From Amaranthus tricolor (lineage: Eukaryota; Streptophyta; Magnoliopsida; Caryophyllales; Amaranthaceae), in contig NC_080048.1 of the NCBI RefSeq assembly GCF_026212465.1, positions 39,577,875-39,641,874 on the forward strand: DNA of 64,000 bases, read 5' to 3'. Both the position numbers and the translations under genes were made by a program. The notes under the pieces were generated by a model. The model had not been told where the DNA came from. It did not search any database and saw only the letters and a list, made by a program, of their open reading frames with translations. This document shows, in pieces, positions 11,722 through 23,049 of the stretch; positions within the stretch are counted from its first letter, which is position 1; the number at the start of each line of letters is the position of its first letter.

Positions 11722-12018
11722 ATGTCACAGGAGCATTCTATTGAAGAGCTTTGTGATTGTGGTTATGAAGTTGAGATTAATACAGATTGGAGCGATGTCG
11801 ATCCTGGCCGTGATTTTGTTGCTTGTTCTTTCTACTTGGATTAAGGATTCGGATGCACGTACTGTAGGTGGTTTGCTCCGAAGGGTACCAAATTGCTTGA
11901 AAAAGAAAAACAAAAGTTTAAAGATGAGGTATTGAATCTCAAGAGACAAATAGATGATATGGAACATAGGAAAGAAGAGACTGAAAGAATTATGAGAAAG
12001 TTGAAGAAGCAATATTAG
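11722..12018 (+). pseudogene. GRF-type zinc-finger protein with internal stop, MULE-borne
   Basis: A 99-codon frame begins MSQEHSIEELCDCGYEVE and shows the GRF zinc-finger pattern: Cys-x-Cys-Gly near residues 11-14, DPGRDF in place of the usual NPGRxF, ACSFY, then GCTYCRWF. A Lys/Glu-rich coiled-coil tail follows and the frame ends at TAG 12016-12018. An in-frame TAA at 11842-11844, in the middle of the zinc finger after FYLD, breaks it. An AG acceptor-like string lies directly before the ATG, so an upstream 5' UTR exon is likely. GRF-finger genes commonly ride on plant MULEs. I infer a cargo or accessory gene that has died. Confidence 0.7.
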
Positions 12019-12378
12019 TTAACGGCGGTGGTTTAACTTAACGAATGAACTATGTAATTTGATATGAATTCGTTGAACATTAATGAAATTGTGTTGAATT
12101 TTCAAGAGCTTTTTCCCTATTTGAATATGATTGTCTGTTTGTTTTTGATTAAATTCATACTGCATTCTTGGCGGAATGATTCATCGCCGAAAACTCTGAG
12201 TACTTTACATCATTTCATTCATAATAAACGTGTGATAATACGATAAAAATATATACATTTACATATATATTATAAATTATACACAAAAGTCCAAATTTTA
12301 CAAATATTGAATATGTACAAATGTTCAATATATACAAAATGTCATTAATGTTCAATATATACAAACAGTATACTAATG

Positions 12379-13158
12379 CTAATCCTCCTCCTGTACCCTG
12401 TCTAACTGTGACGGTTTACGACGCCTCCTACGATAGTAAGAGGTCGTCGCATGACGCTCGGGTAGGGGAGGTGATTGATACTGTGATGATCCAGCACCCT
12501 GTGAGGACCCGACACCATAGTTGAGACACGTTAAGTCTACCTCCTCAAGATGAACGTCGGCATGATGAGGAGATGACCCATGCTCGTCCATAGTGGTGTC
12601 GGGCACAACGATTTCTGGAATGAAGTGTTGAAACTGTGTCCCTAGGAGTATGCCTTAGGAAATCTCCCGTACAGGCTCCTCTTGGGTGGAGCTGATTATG
12701 CCTGCATTAAGACTGAAGTATTAATGAAATGTATAACATGTAAGTTCTATGGATAATAATCAACGTTGAAGAATACTTACAAAGTGTGTCATTGTCGGTG
12801 CTGCGGGAGCGTACTGGGCTGCCGCGATGATACTTCGTGGTGTCATCCATCGACGAATGATGGAGAGGAACCACGACATGTAAGCCGTCGAAATAGGTGC
12901 GCCTACAGCCTCGATCGGTGCACCTTGGGCCAGCAACTCCAGCCTATGATCCCAAAGAGATATATGGCGCCAGTTGATCTCCAACCAGTTCTTGGGCTCC
13001 CGACCCTTGCGTGAGCTGTGATGGAGATCCGCCATTGTGTCACAAGGCGGCGGGATGCCCTGTACCATCCCAAATGGGCGCAGTACGCGCTCAGGGAGAT
13101 GCATTTTGACTATGTCAAAGCATATCACAAGCCCAAGCCCTGCAACAGTTTTCCTCAA
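12379..13158 (-). pseudogene. Plant mobile domain (PMD/MAIN-like) C-terminal part, MULE-borne
   Basis: On the minus strand the frame at 13158-12760 shows the aminotransferase-like plant mobile domain ending: LPERVLRPFGMVQGIPPP, then NWLEINWRHISLWDHRLELL, then YMSWFLSIIRRWMTP. A second frame at 12606-12379 gives a Ser/Gln-rich tail ending in a run of arginines (YYRRRRRKP), typical of the carboxy end of such proteins. The two parts are separated by a probable intron or damage near 12610-12760, and the PMD start runs over a frame change near 13120-13150. In plants PMD is often fused to or transmitted with MULE transposases. No intact reading frame spans it. Confidence 0.65.
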
Positions 13159-13316
13159 TGTGTTGATCTAGAGGGGGAACTAGTGCATAAGGTGTAAGAG
13201 CAATGATTGTTGGAATGTTGCCTAATCTCATGTCATTAGCTAGAGCCTCCTCGTCAACACGCCAATGCTCATTTGTATCTTCTAAGTTACAAAGTATCAT
13301 CATTTGAGACTTGAAT

Positions 13317-13850
13317 TTAAAGTTGATTAGGTTCATTAGAAGGAGAAGAGGAAGATGGCATAATGGAATTTTGAGTTTCTTGGGTAGGGAAGGGCGTATA
13401 AGAAGGAGCAGAAGAAGTTACATTCAGGAATGCATTTGTTTCTACAACATTAACATCTTGATTCCCTAGGGGTACCTCTTCTACATATAACTCTAAAGAA
13501 AGAATAGAGGTAGACTTTGAATACTCCCACATTGCATCTATAGCCTCCTCATCCTCAACCGGAAGAGCTAACAATTCTCCACTCATATTGTATTTAAAAC
13601 TTACATTAACAGTACTTCTTGTAGTGTCAATGCCAATCTTAGAGCATATAAGATGTTTAAATTCATTCAAATCCATGTTTGAGTTGCATGCAAACAGTTT
13701 GTGTCTTCCCCCAACATACTTAACATTGATACTACTTGATCGAATTGAACCATTCCAAAAACATACAACAATCACACGAAATGAAGCCATTTCTACAACA
13801 ATACGTACAAAATCAACATCACCATCAAGTTCATAAGAAAGCAAGTACAT
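13317..13850 (-). pseudogene. MURA-like transposase N-terminal domain fragment
   Basis: The minus-strand frame contains a PB1-like N-terminal domain of plant MuDR-type transposases. It starts MASFRVIVVCFWNGSI (an upstream in-frame ATG at 13850 also exists), followed by YVGGRHKLFAC, FKHLICSKIGID and a hydrophobic strand SILSLELYVEEVP, then a Ser/Pro-rich linker. The zinc-binding domain, DDE core and SWIM finger that should follow are missing; the sequence goes directly towards the PMD tail (a short frame at 13336-13115 bridges them). This points to an internal deletion of the parent transposon. Confidence 0.65.
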
Positions 13851-14715
13851 TGTTCAAAATTAGGGTTTGCAATCAAATATTCTCTACATTAAATTCAAAC
13901 ATTTTCCACATTAAATTCATGAACAAACAACCACATTATGAAAATCATAGCAAATAACAAGTACATTTGACATATTTATAGAGTTTAAGTATAAATGACC
14001 ACTTTAAATGACATACTTTAAAAAAAAATTATAATAAAAAGGTACTTTAATAAGCTGTAGGTCACCAAGGAGTAGTAATTTGCAAGTTTATGAACCTGCA
14101 TTTAATTGAAACTTCATGAACAAATATAAACCCTAAATTTTCGAAAAAAAGAAAAAAAAATTATTACATGAAGTGAATTTAGTAAGATGACGAAACTAAT
14201 TAGTAGTACAAACTTGAAATTTGATGAGATTAATTGAAGGATTGAAGTTGATTTTAATGGTGGAAAGAAGAGGGAGATTTTCGTGGGTTATTAGGGCTCT
14301 CAACGAAGTAAAGTGAAATGAGAAAGGAGTTTCAGCAGAAATTTAGAACGCATGAAGTCGCTGTTACTAACAGCGACTTAATAGTTTGACCAGTCAACCA
14401 TTAAGTCGCTGTTAGCCTGTTAGTAACAGCGACTTAACCCTGGACTAAATTTTTGACTATTTCTCTCATTTTGCTGTTAATAAGTACGAGTATACACCAA
14501 ACTTAGGTTTAGAGGCAAGAACGCGAATAAAGTTTGAATGAAACTTATTTTTTAAATAAAATTGTTAAAATAATCTTATTTTTTTCAAATTTTCTATTTA
14601 TTTAGCCCAAAAGAAATAATACAACCTTGAGCAAAATCCCTAGTTATAAGATCGTCCCATACCAAAAATTTTCGTCGCTTCTTTTCGCCTCATTTTCTAT
14701 CCGGCGCTTTCCGAA

Positions 14716-15184
14716 ATGCCGCCAAAACTCGACCCTGCCCAAATTGTCGACGTTTGTCGTTCGAGTTTCCGGCGGTGAAGTCGGAGCAGCATCATCTCTT
14801 GCTCCAAAGATCGGTCCATTAGGTCTTTCCCCTACCAAAGATTGGAAAGGTCTTCGTGTAACCGTCAAACTTACCGTCCAAAACCGTCAAGCTAAAGTTA
14901 CCGTTGTTCCTTCTGCTGCTGCTCTTGTTATCAAGGCTTTGAAGGAGCCGGAACGTGATCGGAAGAAGACTAAGAATATTAAACATACGGGAAATATTTC
15001 ACTTGATGATGTTATTGAAATTGCTAGGGTTATTAGACCTAGATCTATGGCTAAAGAATTGAAGGGCTCTGTTAAAGAGATTTTGGGTACTTGTGTTTCT
15101 GTTGGGTGTACTGTTGATGGAATATATCCTAAGGATTTGCAACAGGAGATTACTGATGGTGAGATTGAGATTCCTGAGAAATAA
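14716..15184 (+). pseudogene. Ribosomal protein L12 (uL11) copy with frameshift and internal deletion
   Basis: Intronless homologue of cytosolic 60S protein L12/uL11, which binds 28S rRNA at the GTPase stalk base. The expected start [13 protein letters not shown] is at 14716. One extra base around 14753-14757 shifts the frame, and that frame ends at TGA within 45 nt. From [15 protein letters not shown] onward another frame continues to the normal end DGEIEIPEK at 15184. A second lesion removes about 10-11 residues after GPLGLSP, where the usual linker before KDWKGLRV is missing. The family is about 166 residues. An ATG at 14627 in the downstream frame would give a 185-residue protein with a new N-terminus. 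The promoter region is interrupted by the MULE ending at 14594. Best read as a decaying or altered copy. Confidence 0.8.
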
Positions 15185-15658
15185 TTTTTGTTTTTGTTTG
15201 TGCTTTTTGGTTTTGCTTGATTGAACCACATTTTTTAGGTTCTTTAAGTTTAATTTTTGGGTTTTGATTATATGTTATTGAAATTTTGTTTTAGGCTATT
15301 TGTTAGATAGTTTTTGGAACGAGACTTGTTAGAATTGGTTAAATTGATCAAGAGTTACCTAGTTATAATCCCATTTTATTGTCTTGATTGAGTACTTCTA
15401 TATATTATTGTTTTTATTTGCTGATTTTGAGAGATTTTAATTTCTGCTGATGGTGTTATCATTTAATTGGTGATAATTGAATAGTAGTGATATGCTGTTA
15501 GAGGCAAAGCTCGGACCTTAGTCTAATTTAATTCATTTTTTAATGGAAGATTATGGTGCAGCATATGGAAACCTCAAAAATCAGGTTCAAATACAATAGG
15601 CAAATAGTAGTTAGGAAAAATTGTCAAGAATAATCCATGTGATGTCCTTCTGCTGTGA
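15185..15658 (+). other. 3' flank of the L12-like copy
   Basis: T-rich sequence following the stop (TTTTTGTTTTTGTTTGTGC) is compatible with a 3' UTR. No further coding pattern. Confidence 0.4.
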
Positions 15659-15900
15659 ATTGATTATTTCTAAATAATCTAACCTTTGTATATTATTTGC
15701 TGATAGCACCCCTTTTCACATTTTAATCGGCTATTGTAAGTACCTACTAACCGTTACACTCACTTCTTCCCTTATGCTTCTTCGTTGATCTTACCTTACT
15801 CCTCTTTGTTGGTACTTACCTATAATAGCCGGTTAAAATGTGAAAAGGGGTGCTATCAGCAAATAATATACAAAGGTTAAATTATTTAGAAATAATTAAT
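15659..15900. mobile_element. MITE with ~75-bp inverted repeats
   Basis: The left arm (ATTATTTCTAAATAATCTAA then CCTTTGTATATTATTTGCTG and CACCCCTTTTCACATTTTAA) is matched by its complement at the right end, leaving a loop of under 100 bp. The arms meet at GTAAGTACC / GGTACTTAC. No internal ORF of its own. A clear target-site duplication was not resolved because the flanks are AT-rich. Confidence 0.7.
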
Positions 15901-16229
15901 AGCAGGGATGATCCAATTATGAACAGCCCACAATCCAAGACAAATCATGAAGAGCATAATTGGATCAACAACAACACACTTGCTGAAACTGATCCTCCTG
16001 AGCTTGCACTTGCTGAAGCTGAACTTACCGAGCTTAGCACGAAAGCTAAGGAAGCTTACCTCCAATATGGACCAAGCATGAGTATTAAGACAGGGCAAGA
16101 CCAGGAAACAACGACAGAAGATCTTCTAACAACCATCAAACAGATCAGAGGCCTGAATCACAGTCCACAAGTAGCAGAACAGACAGAACAACAAGCTGTC
16201 TTCCAGCCTACCTTGTGAGACACTGAGAG

Positions 16230-16880
16230 CCCAACCTTGGAGCAGGAATGAACGTGGAAACTCAGAGGAGGGCATCTCTATACATGGACCAAGAAGCCAG
16301 AGCCCAAGGATAATACTAATAGTCTTCACAGACCCAACGAGTACAGCTGCAAGGTCATGTGTTCGTCAGGTTGCTGATAAGGCTGATTTCAGTTGATTAA
16401 TTGTATTCTTTTTAATACTCATGTAATGCACGCGCTTTAATAATTAGACACGGAGGTAGTTATGTTTTGTTAGGCGCCTAAAAATAGTCGTTAGAGTCCT
16501 ATATAAAGGGACACCCTCATTTGTATCAAGACATTCAGATTATTCAATACAGATTTCTTCAAGTAATTGTTTTCAATTGCTGTTCTGAGTAAGTCCTTTG
16601 TGAGTGAAGCAAGTGAGTATTCAGTTTTATCCCACGAGAATTGAGAGTGAATTTCAATTTGAGTATGAGGAAGAGGCCAATCGATTAAGTGAAGATCATT
16701 TGTCTCTATCCACGGCATAGGAACCATTCCTTGGAGTTGTTCTGGCCAACATTCTGTTTTCATTCAAAACAGAAGGCTTGTGTGTGTTGTGTCATTGTGT
16801 CAAGATCAGTCTTGACATTGGTTCTTGGAAGGAATTATCGGGTTCTTGGAGCTTTCAATCCAATCACGCATCACGGGATT
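16230..16880 (+). mobile_element. LTR-like retroelement fragment
   Basis: The segment has the layout of a retrotransposon LTR: a U3-like part ending in TCCTATATAAAGGGACACCC (TATA box near 16501), then a leader with repeated TTCAAGTAATTG phrases. The preceding ORF (15850-16218, Gln/Glu/Thr-rich, no known domain) might be part of the element's interior but is not supported as a host gene. LTR borders, primer-binding site and second LTR were not found. Confidence 0.4.
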
Positions 16881-16981
16881 ATCTACGAATGGGTAATAGG
16901 TGAGATTATTCTAGACAATTTTTTCAAGTTGTTATTGTCAAAACTTTAGCTTCTACATTTGCGAGTGAACGAATAGCTTGT

Positions 16982-17261
16982 CAAATTCGAGATAATACGA
17001 TGAGTCAAATTGTAAAAATGTTGAAAGAAGGATGAAAGGCGAAACGAAAGCGCAAGCGTTGAATGCCCAAATGGGTATCAATGTCACCGTATTGTCATCA
17101 ATATTGATTCATGGGGCTTATTGCGTTGTATGTTTATGACGGTGATGGTGATGTTGATCCCCATTGGGGCATTCGACATTGCACTTTCGTTTCACCTTCA
17201 TCTAAATCATCCTCCTTTCAATCTATGTACTATTTGACTCGGAATATTACATCGAGTTTTG
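16982..17261. mobile_element. Imperfect foldback MITE
   Basis: The left arm (AATTCGAGATAATACGATGAG, ATGTTGAAAGAAGGATGAAA, GGCGAAACGAAAGCGC) pairs with the right arm (TTGCACTTTCGTTTCACC, ATCATCCTCCTTTCAATC, TATTACATCGAGTTTTG). The centre is a GATGTTGATCCCCATTGGGG-type loop. The arms have diverged, so it is an old copy. Confidence 0.6.
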
Positions 17262-17984
17262 CATGTTTCTGATTCAGATCTAGAAGCTGAGGGGTTGACA
17301 ATAATAACTCCTTTAGTGTATTTAAACCTGATTTTGAGGTTTTTATCTGTAAATTCCTGATCTTCTATTAAAAATTATATTAAATTCAACTAATTCAATA
17401 TTCAAGAAAGGAAACTTTGAATTATGAGCTATATTGGTGTAAAGAGAACTAGGGGTTTTAAAGAAATTGAGAAGAGTAGAAAGAAATCAAATTGAAACCA
17501 ATTTACAGGAGGTAAGCTTGAAGTTTTTTATGTTTCTTTGGAACATTAGTCACTAGTTGATATCTTCAGAGCCTTATTGATGTTGTTCATAGAGTACTCC
17601 TGTCCACCATTAGTCCATTACTAAAGCTTGTTTCCGATTGCGCTTAGGTGATGTTGGTGCCTTTTTATGGCGGGAGGCAGGAGATGCCTGTTTGTTTGTG
17701 TATTCTGCTGGTGGATGGATTGGAGTCTATATTTTGTGGGAATGCTAGGCACTAGCTGATGTTATTAGAAGAGAGTCTTATCAATGATGTTGATAGAATG
17801 CTGCCATTGCTGATATTTGGGAGCTTCGCCTGGTCTAATGTTGGCAATTTGCCAGTGTTGATTGTGGTTTAGCCAAGTTGTTTCCCCTTGTCTATTACAA
17901 TCTTAAATTCATGAACAGTCTTTATGGTAGTATTATTTGTTGCATACTTATCATTGGCATTTAAACGCTTCCAAGAGAAATTGC

Positions 17985-18107
17985 TGTTAAGGTCGTCATA
18001 TTTTGATGAACGTTTGTTAACGTCGTCAAATTAGATGAAACGTTTGTTTATTTTGTTATATTTTGATGAAACATTTGTTAAGGTCGTCATATTTTGAAGA
18101 AGTTTGT
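17985..18107. repeat. Minisatellite, ~30-bp unit x4
   Basis: Four degenerate tandem units follow the pattern GTTAAGGTCGTCATATTTTG then ATGAAACGTTT; the last unit is truncated. Confidence 0.75.
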
Positions 18108-19303
18108 CAACCATCGAATGCCTTCTTCACCTATACAGCTCTACACTTCAATAGGAAAATGTTATTATATCTGATTGCCTTAGTTTTTCTCATTCTTTTG
18201 AGAACTTTTCCTACTTTCGCTGGCAATACTTGTGACGCCTTTGTACATCAGGGTGTTCATTTCTTCCCTCTTCTTCCCTCCTCCCGTCCCCTAGTTTCGT
18301 TAAGTAGTTGAAAGAACTAATGTCTCCATCTTAATGCCCTCGTACCTCAACAAAACCCATACATCTTCACCCTTGGCACATGAAGTTTCAAGGAGGGAAC
18401 GAGGCTTTGGGTAAAAAAAGTCAAAGTCTTTGTTTGTTTAAAGGGAATAAGAATGAGAAGTAGGACTAAAAATTAAGGAAGTCCCCAAAAAAATGTCTTG
18501 AGGGAGGATGGTATTTGAGTTGAGACTTTAATTTTTATTACTTTCTTTCAAGTCTCTAACATAAGAAATAATAAATAAGACTTTTTTATCTTAAAAATCT
18601 CATATTAAAGTGTTACAAATTCTATTTTCTCGTGCCAAACACCCTCTTAATGTATTTGATTGTCTCAATATCTTGTCTCTTATGGCTTGCTTATAGCTCT
18701 CCTTATTTTTCCGATCCTCCTCCATGCATGCCAACTCTATCTATAGGTAATATCCAAAGTGTCTCCACAAAACAAATTTGTCAATTACTTTGTAATCCTT
18801 AAGAAGCAATTACCACATTAATTAGGATATAACTCCACTACTTTACTGTGTAAATTTACTTTTTTATTTCTAAAGAGGGTCTCCTGGTAGTTTTAAAGTT
18901 ATTATTTTTTATAGTCTTAAATAATCACTTATGATATTAAAGAGGCTTTTTAAGAATTAGGCTAATTATATTGATTTGTCTTATATTGAGACAGTTTTAT
19001 ACAAGATTTAATAATGAGACTAAATATTAGTTGGGACAAAAGAGTAATTTTAATTAATTAATTAATTATTTTTTTGAGAATTCTTTAATCAATTAATTAA
19101 TACTTAAATGAAGTAAGAAAAGTGGACATAATTACACGTGTCCAAGGTTTATGACTCGGGCGGTTTTATATCTTTCTACATTAAAGCTTCTTTTTGGTCT
19201 TGAATGCATGCAAGCTAGGCCCATTCGCCAACCGAAATAAAGAAGTGGAATGGGAAATCCAAATCACAAATTCTTAACTTAGATAGTCTCAACATGAAAC
19301 GCT

Positions 19304-19307
<4 letters not shown>

Positions 19308-19355
<48 letters not shown>
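19308..19355. repeat. (TA)n microsatellite
   Basis: Uninterrupted dinucleotide run of about 24 TA units; likely length-polymorphic. Confidence 0.95.
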
Positions 19356-19359
<4 letters not shown>

Positions 19360-21108
19360 TAATCTAACTAATATAATTATTAACATATAACTTTTGATTT
19401 GAGGTCGCTTTATTAAGAGACGATCTCTAATAAGAGTAGCTCAACACAAATTCTCATATAAGATAATGAGATTATCTCTCTCTCTATATATATGTTTATT
19501 ATCTTAAAATAATCAGTTATAACTCTCATACAAGACGAGTTGAATGGGAAACAAAATAATTTTGAATCATAAGTTAAATATAATAATAAAAAAAAAATAT
19601 TTACTATGTAAATGCAAAAGTTTATTTTTATTTTATTCTAGGGTAAGATCAGAGAAAATTAATCTTTCTTATAAGTGATGCAAATCAAGCCCATGACACG
19701 AGTGTAAAAAAGATTACACTCAACTACTAGACTAAATTATGATTCTTATATATATTTTTACCAAACTCTTATTAACAATTTTGGCTAACAACCATTTTTT
19801 TTTAACATATTCACAACTAAATGGAAGAATGTCAATAGTATAATCTTCTAATCATCAAGTTAATAAGGATCACAAGTGTTTTTAACGGTAGAATAGAAGT
19901 TTGATACTGTTTTATACAGTTTAGGTGTCAGAAGAGTCAATAATTAGCGTAGAAAAAACAGCTTATAAGTACAAAAACCAGGGCCAATGGCAACGTACTA
20001 TGAGAGGAAATCCCTTAATATCCACATACGTGTAAAATCTATAGGAATTGCATATTAACAAGGCTAATAATAATTTAAGTCATTGCCCTACCAGTTATTA
20101 TTTCACTAGACTACAAATAAATTGTTGGAATTTATTTTCTCCAATACCTTTAAATTTACAATTAAAAATAATATTTTTTTTTATAAATATATTAATAGCA
20201 AACTCAAAAACATAAATTTACTAACTAAAATAAATTTTTACCCGCCTCATGGAGTTCTTTGGTTTTGATCTTGGGTGGCTTATATTATGATTGAAGCAAC
20301 ATACTTCTTCCTAATATAAATTATAAAAGTTGACTTTGAGACTTTAATATGAATTATATTTTTATGTACTTGCTTTGCAAATGTTTAACTATAAGAGATG
20401 ATAGATGTCCAAAGGTAGAACTGTGGTATATAAGAGGTTTCCAATTTTATTTAACTAGATCTGTTATGATTTTTGTTTGACTGTTTCTGTTATTGGGCCT
20501 AGAATCAGTCTAAGCCTAATTAAATTTACGTTTTTTAAAGTTTTATTTTGATTATGATTTCCAATGTCCTATATAAACTCCTCTAAATCTTCTGATTTGT
20601 CATAATAATAAAATTTGTTCTCTCTGCTCGGTGTGTTATTTATTGTTTTCTATGATTTTTTCTTCTATTTGTCATAATGAATTGTTTAACAATATTAATA
20701 ATTCATATTAAAATAAAACTAAACGAGAGAATTAATTTAACTTAATAATTGATAATTTTTTCCTTCCATTTTTATAACAGAGTCCTCTATCCATAATTTT
20801 TTCTATGCTTCTCTTCAGTTTCATTCAGGATTCTCCAATCTTACCTCAAAAACATACAAAATCCCATTGGGATACTATACTTGTTATGTTATGATTTATG
20901 ATCATAAATAAAAGTTAAAACCACAAAATTTAAGAGCCTTGGAAGCATTAATTACTTGGTCTTTTTCTACATTTCCACGTGTAAATATTTTGTTCTACAT
21001 TCACAAGATATTTCTTCTTTCCTTCATCCTATATTCCTATATATAAAGCATTATAACTTCTTCCATAATTAACCTAAAATTAAGCTTTTTTTTTTTGTAA
21101 GGGAAAAA

Positions 21109-21315
21109 ATGGCATTAGGGAAGAAAAATGAAGTGAAAGTGTTAGAGACATGGATCGAAACGCGACCGCCACTAGTAGTTTTTCCGGTGAAGAACTATAA
21201 GCCTCCTAAGTTGGAAACCATTGAAGAAGAAAAAGAAGATAAATGTGAAGATGGAATGCATAGTAAGAGATCATGTAGGAAAATATATATGTTATTATTC
21301 TCAATCTTTACTTAG
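21109..21315 (+). CDS. Small unknown protein, possibly first exon
   Basis: Open frame of 68 codons with a plausible plant start context (GGGAAAAAATGGC) and a TATA-like CTATATATAAAGC about 75 bp upstream. The peptide begins MALGKKNEVKVLETWIE and then reads TRPPLVVFPVKNYKPPKLET, followed by a Glu/Lys/Asp-rich stretch. This order (basic start, ETW, PP..VFPV, YKPPKLE) looks like real protein, unlike the AT-biased ORFs around it, but I cannot assign a family. A consensus donor A|GTAAGA at 21262/21263 suggests the real product may be spliced to a downstream exon I could not find, in which case the last 17 codons are intronic. Confidence 0.5.
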   Translation: MALGKKNEVKVLETWIETRPPLVVFPVKNYKPPKLETIEEEKEDKCEDGMHSKRSCRKIYMLLFSIFT

Positions 21316-23049
21316 TTCTTTTTAAACTGGTTGTTTTTTTGATAGAGTATATAACATATTATACTTCTTCAACTATCAGTTTAAGCTTTTAATTAATAAT
21401 CTTTATATGAAATTCTATGAGTTTTAGAAACATGGAATTTATGCTATTTTAATTGTACTTTTGGCTTTGGATAAAAAATTTGTAAGTATGTATGTATATA
21501 GAGAGTATCCAATGTTATATTTGTTGTTAAACATGCATATTGTTGATATACAATTTTCATCTTTTCTTAATAGTTAATTCTAAGGTCTTTTTTCCTCCCT
21601 TAATTTTTAAAGCAAGTTTTGGCACGGGTTTATTAGTCTAATTTCTTTTATCTCTTAATTAATTGATTTGTATTAGTGTATATATTTTTGTTTGGTGAAT
21701 AAAAAATAGTATTCACATGCTCGCTCGAGCATGAAGAACAAGCTTTAATGGAAAGAAATTGATTAAAGTCAATTTGCTCGAACATGTTTGAGCATGAAGA
21801 ATGTGCGTTCAAGCAAATTGAACATTAAACTTTAAAAGCTTCTAAGGAGAATTGTCCGTTTGAGCAAGAATTATTGCATCTGAAATAGTTTTTGTTCATT
21901 GGTTTTTTAAAGTTATGTATAACTTAAAATATGCTAATAGTATATACTTTATTTCCCCAAATTGGAGTATTCATATCATATCTAGTACTCTTTATATCCC
22001 ACTATTATCTTTTCATCTAGTTTTTGCACATATGCTAATATACTATTTTGATTGTTAATATCTCTAATTGTTAAAAAAATTAAAAAATTATAAAAAAAGT
22101 TGTTATCAATAAAATTTAAATTTAGACAAATCAAACAGAATTCAATTTCATTAATTTTTACTTATATATTATAAATGAAATAAAAATTAAGAGTAATCAG
22201 TAAATAATGTCAAATAACAAATGAATGATAATAGTGGATTGAAAAGAGTATTATAGTACAAGCTAAATGAATGGAAACAAATATATAAATAATATTAAAA
22301 GACAAAATAAATTTGCTAATGGAAAAAGAGAATGTGGAAAAATGCAATGGTAGTGTGATAAACTAAAGTAGTAACATTATGATTCATGAGTAACTCTTAG
22401 CCAATTCAAATTAACTTTGTCTTTTAAACACATTTTTTCTCCCTTAAAATTTTTTATATAACAAAAGTTAAAGTGAGAGTTTTCTATAATGTGCAACAAA
22501 TTAAGAAGATGGAGAGAGTATATCAAAACCAACATGAAAAAAAGATTTTACATTTAAATCTCATGTACGCATCTTTTTTATAAATGTAGAATATATTGTG
22601 TTAGATATGAAGAGTGCTCCATATTATATTCACACTTCTAATTAACGTGTTTTTATGTATGTAATTAGACATAAAAAGACATTAAAATACGTATTTTGGG
22701 TTAAATTGATTTTTTTGATATGATAATATTTTTAAACTTTTAGGGTAAAAAATATTCTCCTAAAGGAAAGAGAAGGGGCCGAGAGTGAAATTGATGTTTT
22801 TAGTGGTAAAAATCTAATATTTATTATAAAGTTGAAAGAAAAAACTTTTAACATAATAGACCGAATTATAATTTTCCTAATATGATAAACTTTTGATTGG
22901 GTGTTTTATACTCCACAAATCTCCAAAACTATTTAGATATACATAACTTTTTTTTTACCAAGACTCATAACTTTTTTTTTTACTAAGACTTTAAAAATTC
23001 TTTTGGTCTTGGGTACATATAAAGACAAATATTAGCAGGTAAGAAAGAG
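21316..23049. other. AT-rich intergenic sequence
   Basis: No gene seen. Near 21715-21870 there are three phrases with TCGAGCATGAAGAA / TTTGAGCATGAAGAA / TTTGAGCAAGAATT, similar to the tandem block in the LTR-like piece at 2.7 kb and probably retroelement debris. Confidence 0.3.

Larger units (their letters stand above)
11212..14594. mobile_element. Mutator-like transposon (MULE) with long TIRs and 9-bp TSD
   Basis: Inverted repeats of about 180 bp start GAAAATTTGAAAAAA at 11212 and end with the complement at 14594. The identical 9-mer TATTTATTT flanks both ends (11203-11211 and 14595-14603), as expected for Mutator transposition. Just inside each TIR are copies of the palindrome GTCGCTGTTACTAACAGCGAC. 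The interior holds broken genes: a GRF zinc-finger ORF (plus strand) and, on the minus strand, a MURA-type transposase N-terminus joined to a plant-mobile-domain tail. The transposase catalytic core is absent, so the copy is non-autonomous. It lies in the 5' region of the L12-like gene. Confidence 0.9.
17262..21108. other. Long intergenic stretch with minisatellite and microsatellite
   Basis: No gene could be supported. Notable contents are the 30-bp minisatellite at 17985-18107, a (TA)24 run at 19308-19355, and a short segment at about 20400-20660 with a TATATAA box that could be a small LTR-type remnant. ORFs in this stretch (for example 18063-18311) lack any domain or codon pattern. Confidence 0.35.

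Noticed and set aside
15850..16218. 122-codon Gln/Glu/Thr-rich ORF
   Set aside because: Its start overlaps a MITE arm, no domain is recognisable and it leads into an LTR-like segment; at best retroelement interior.
18063..18311. 82-codon ORF with a hydrophobic stretch
   Set aside because: Begins in the minisatellite and has no family resemblance or promoter.
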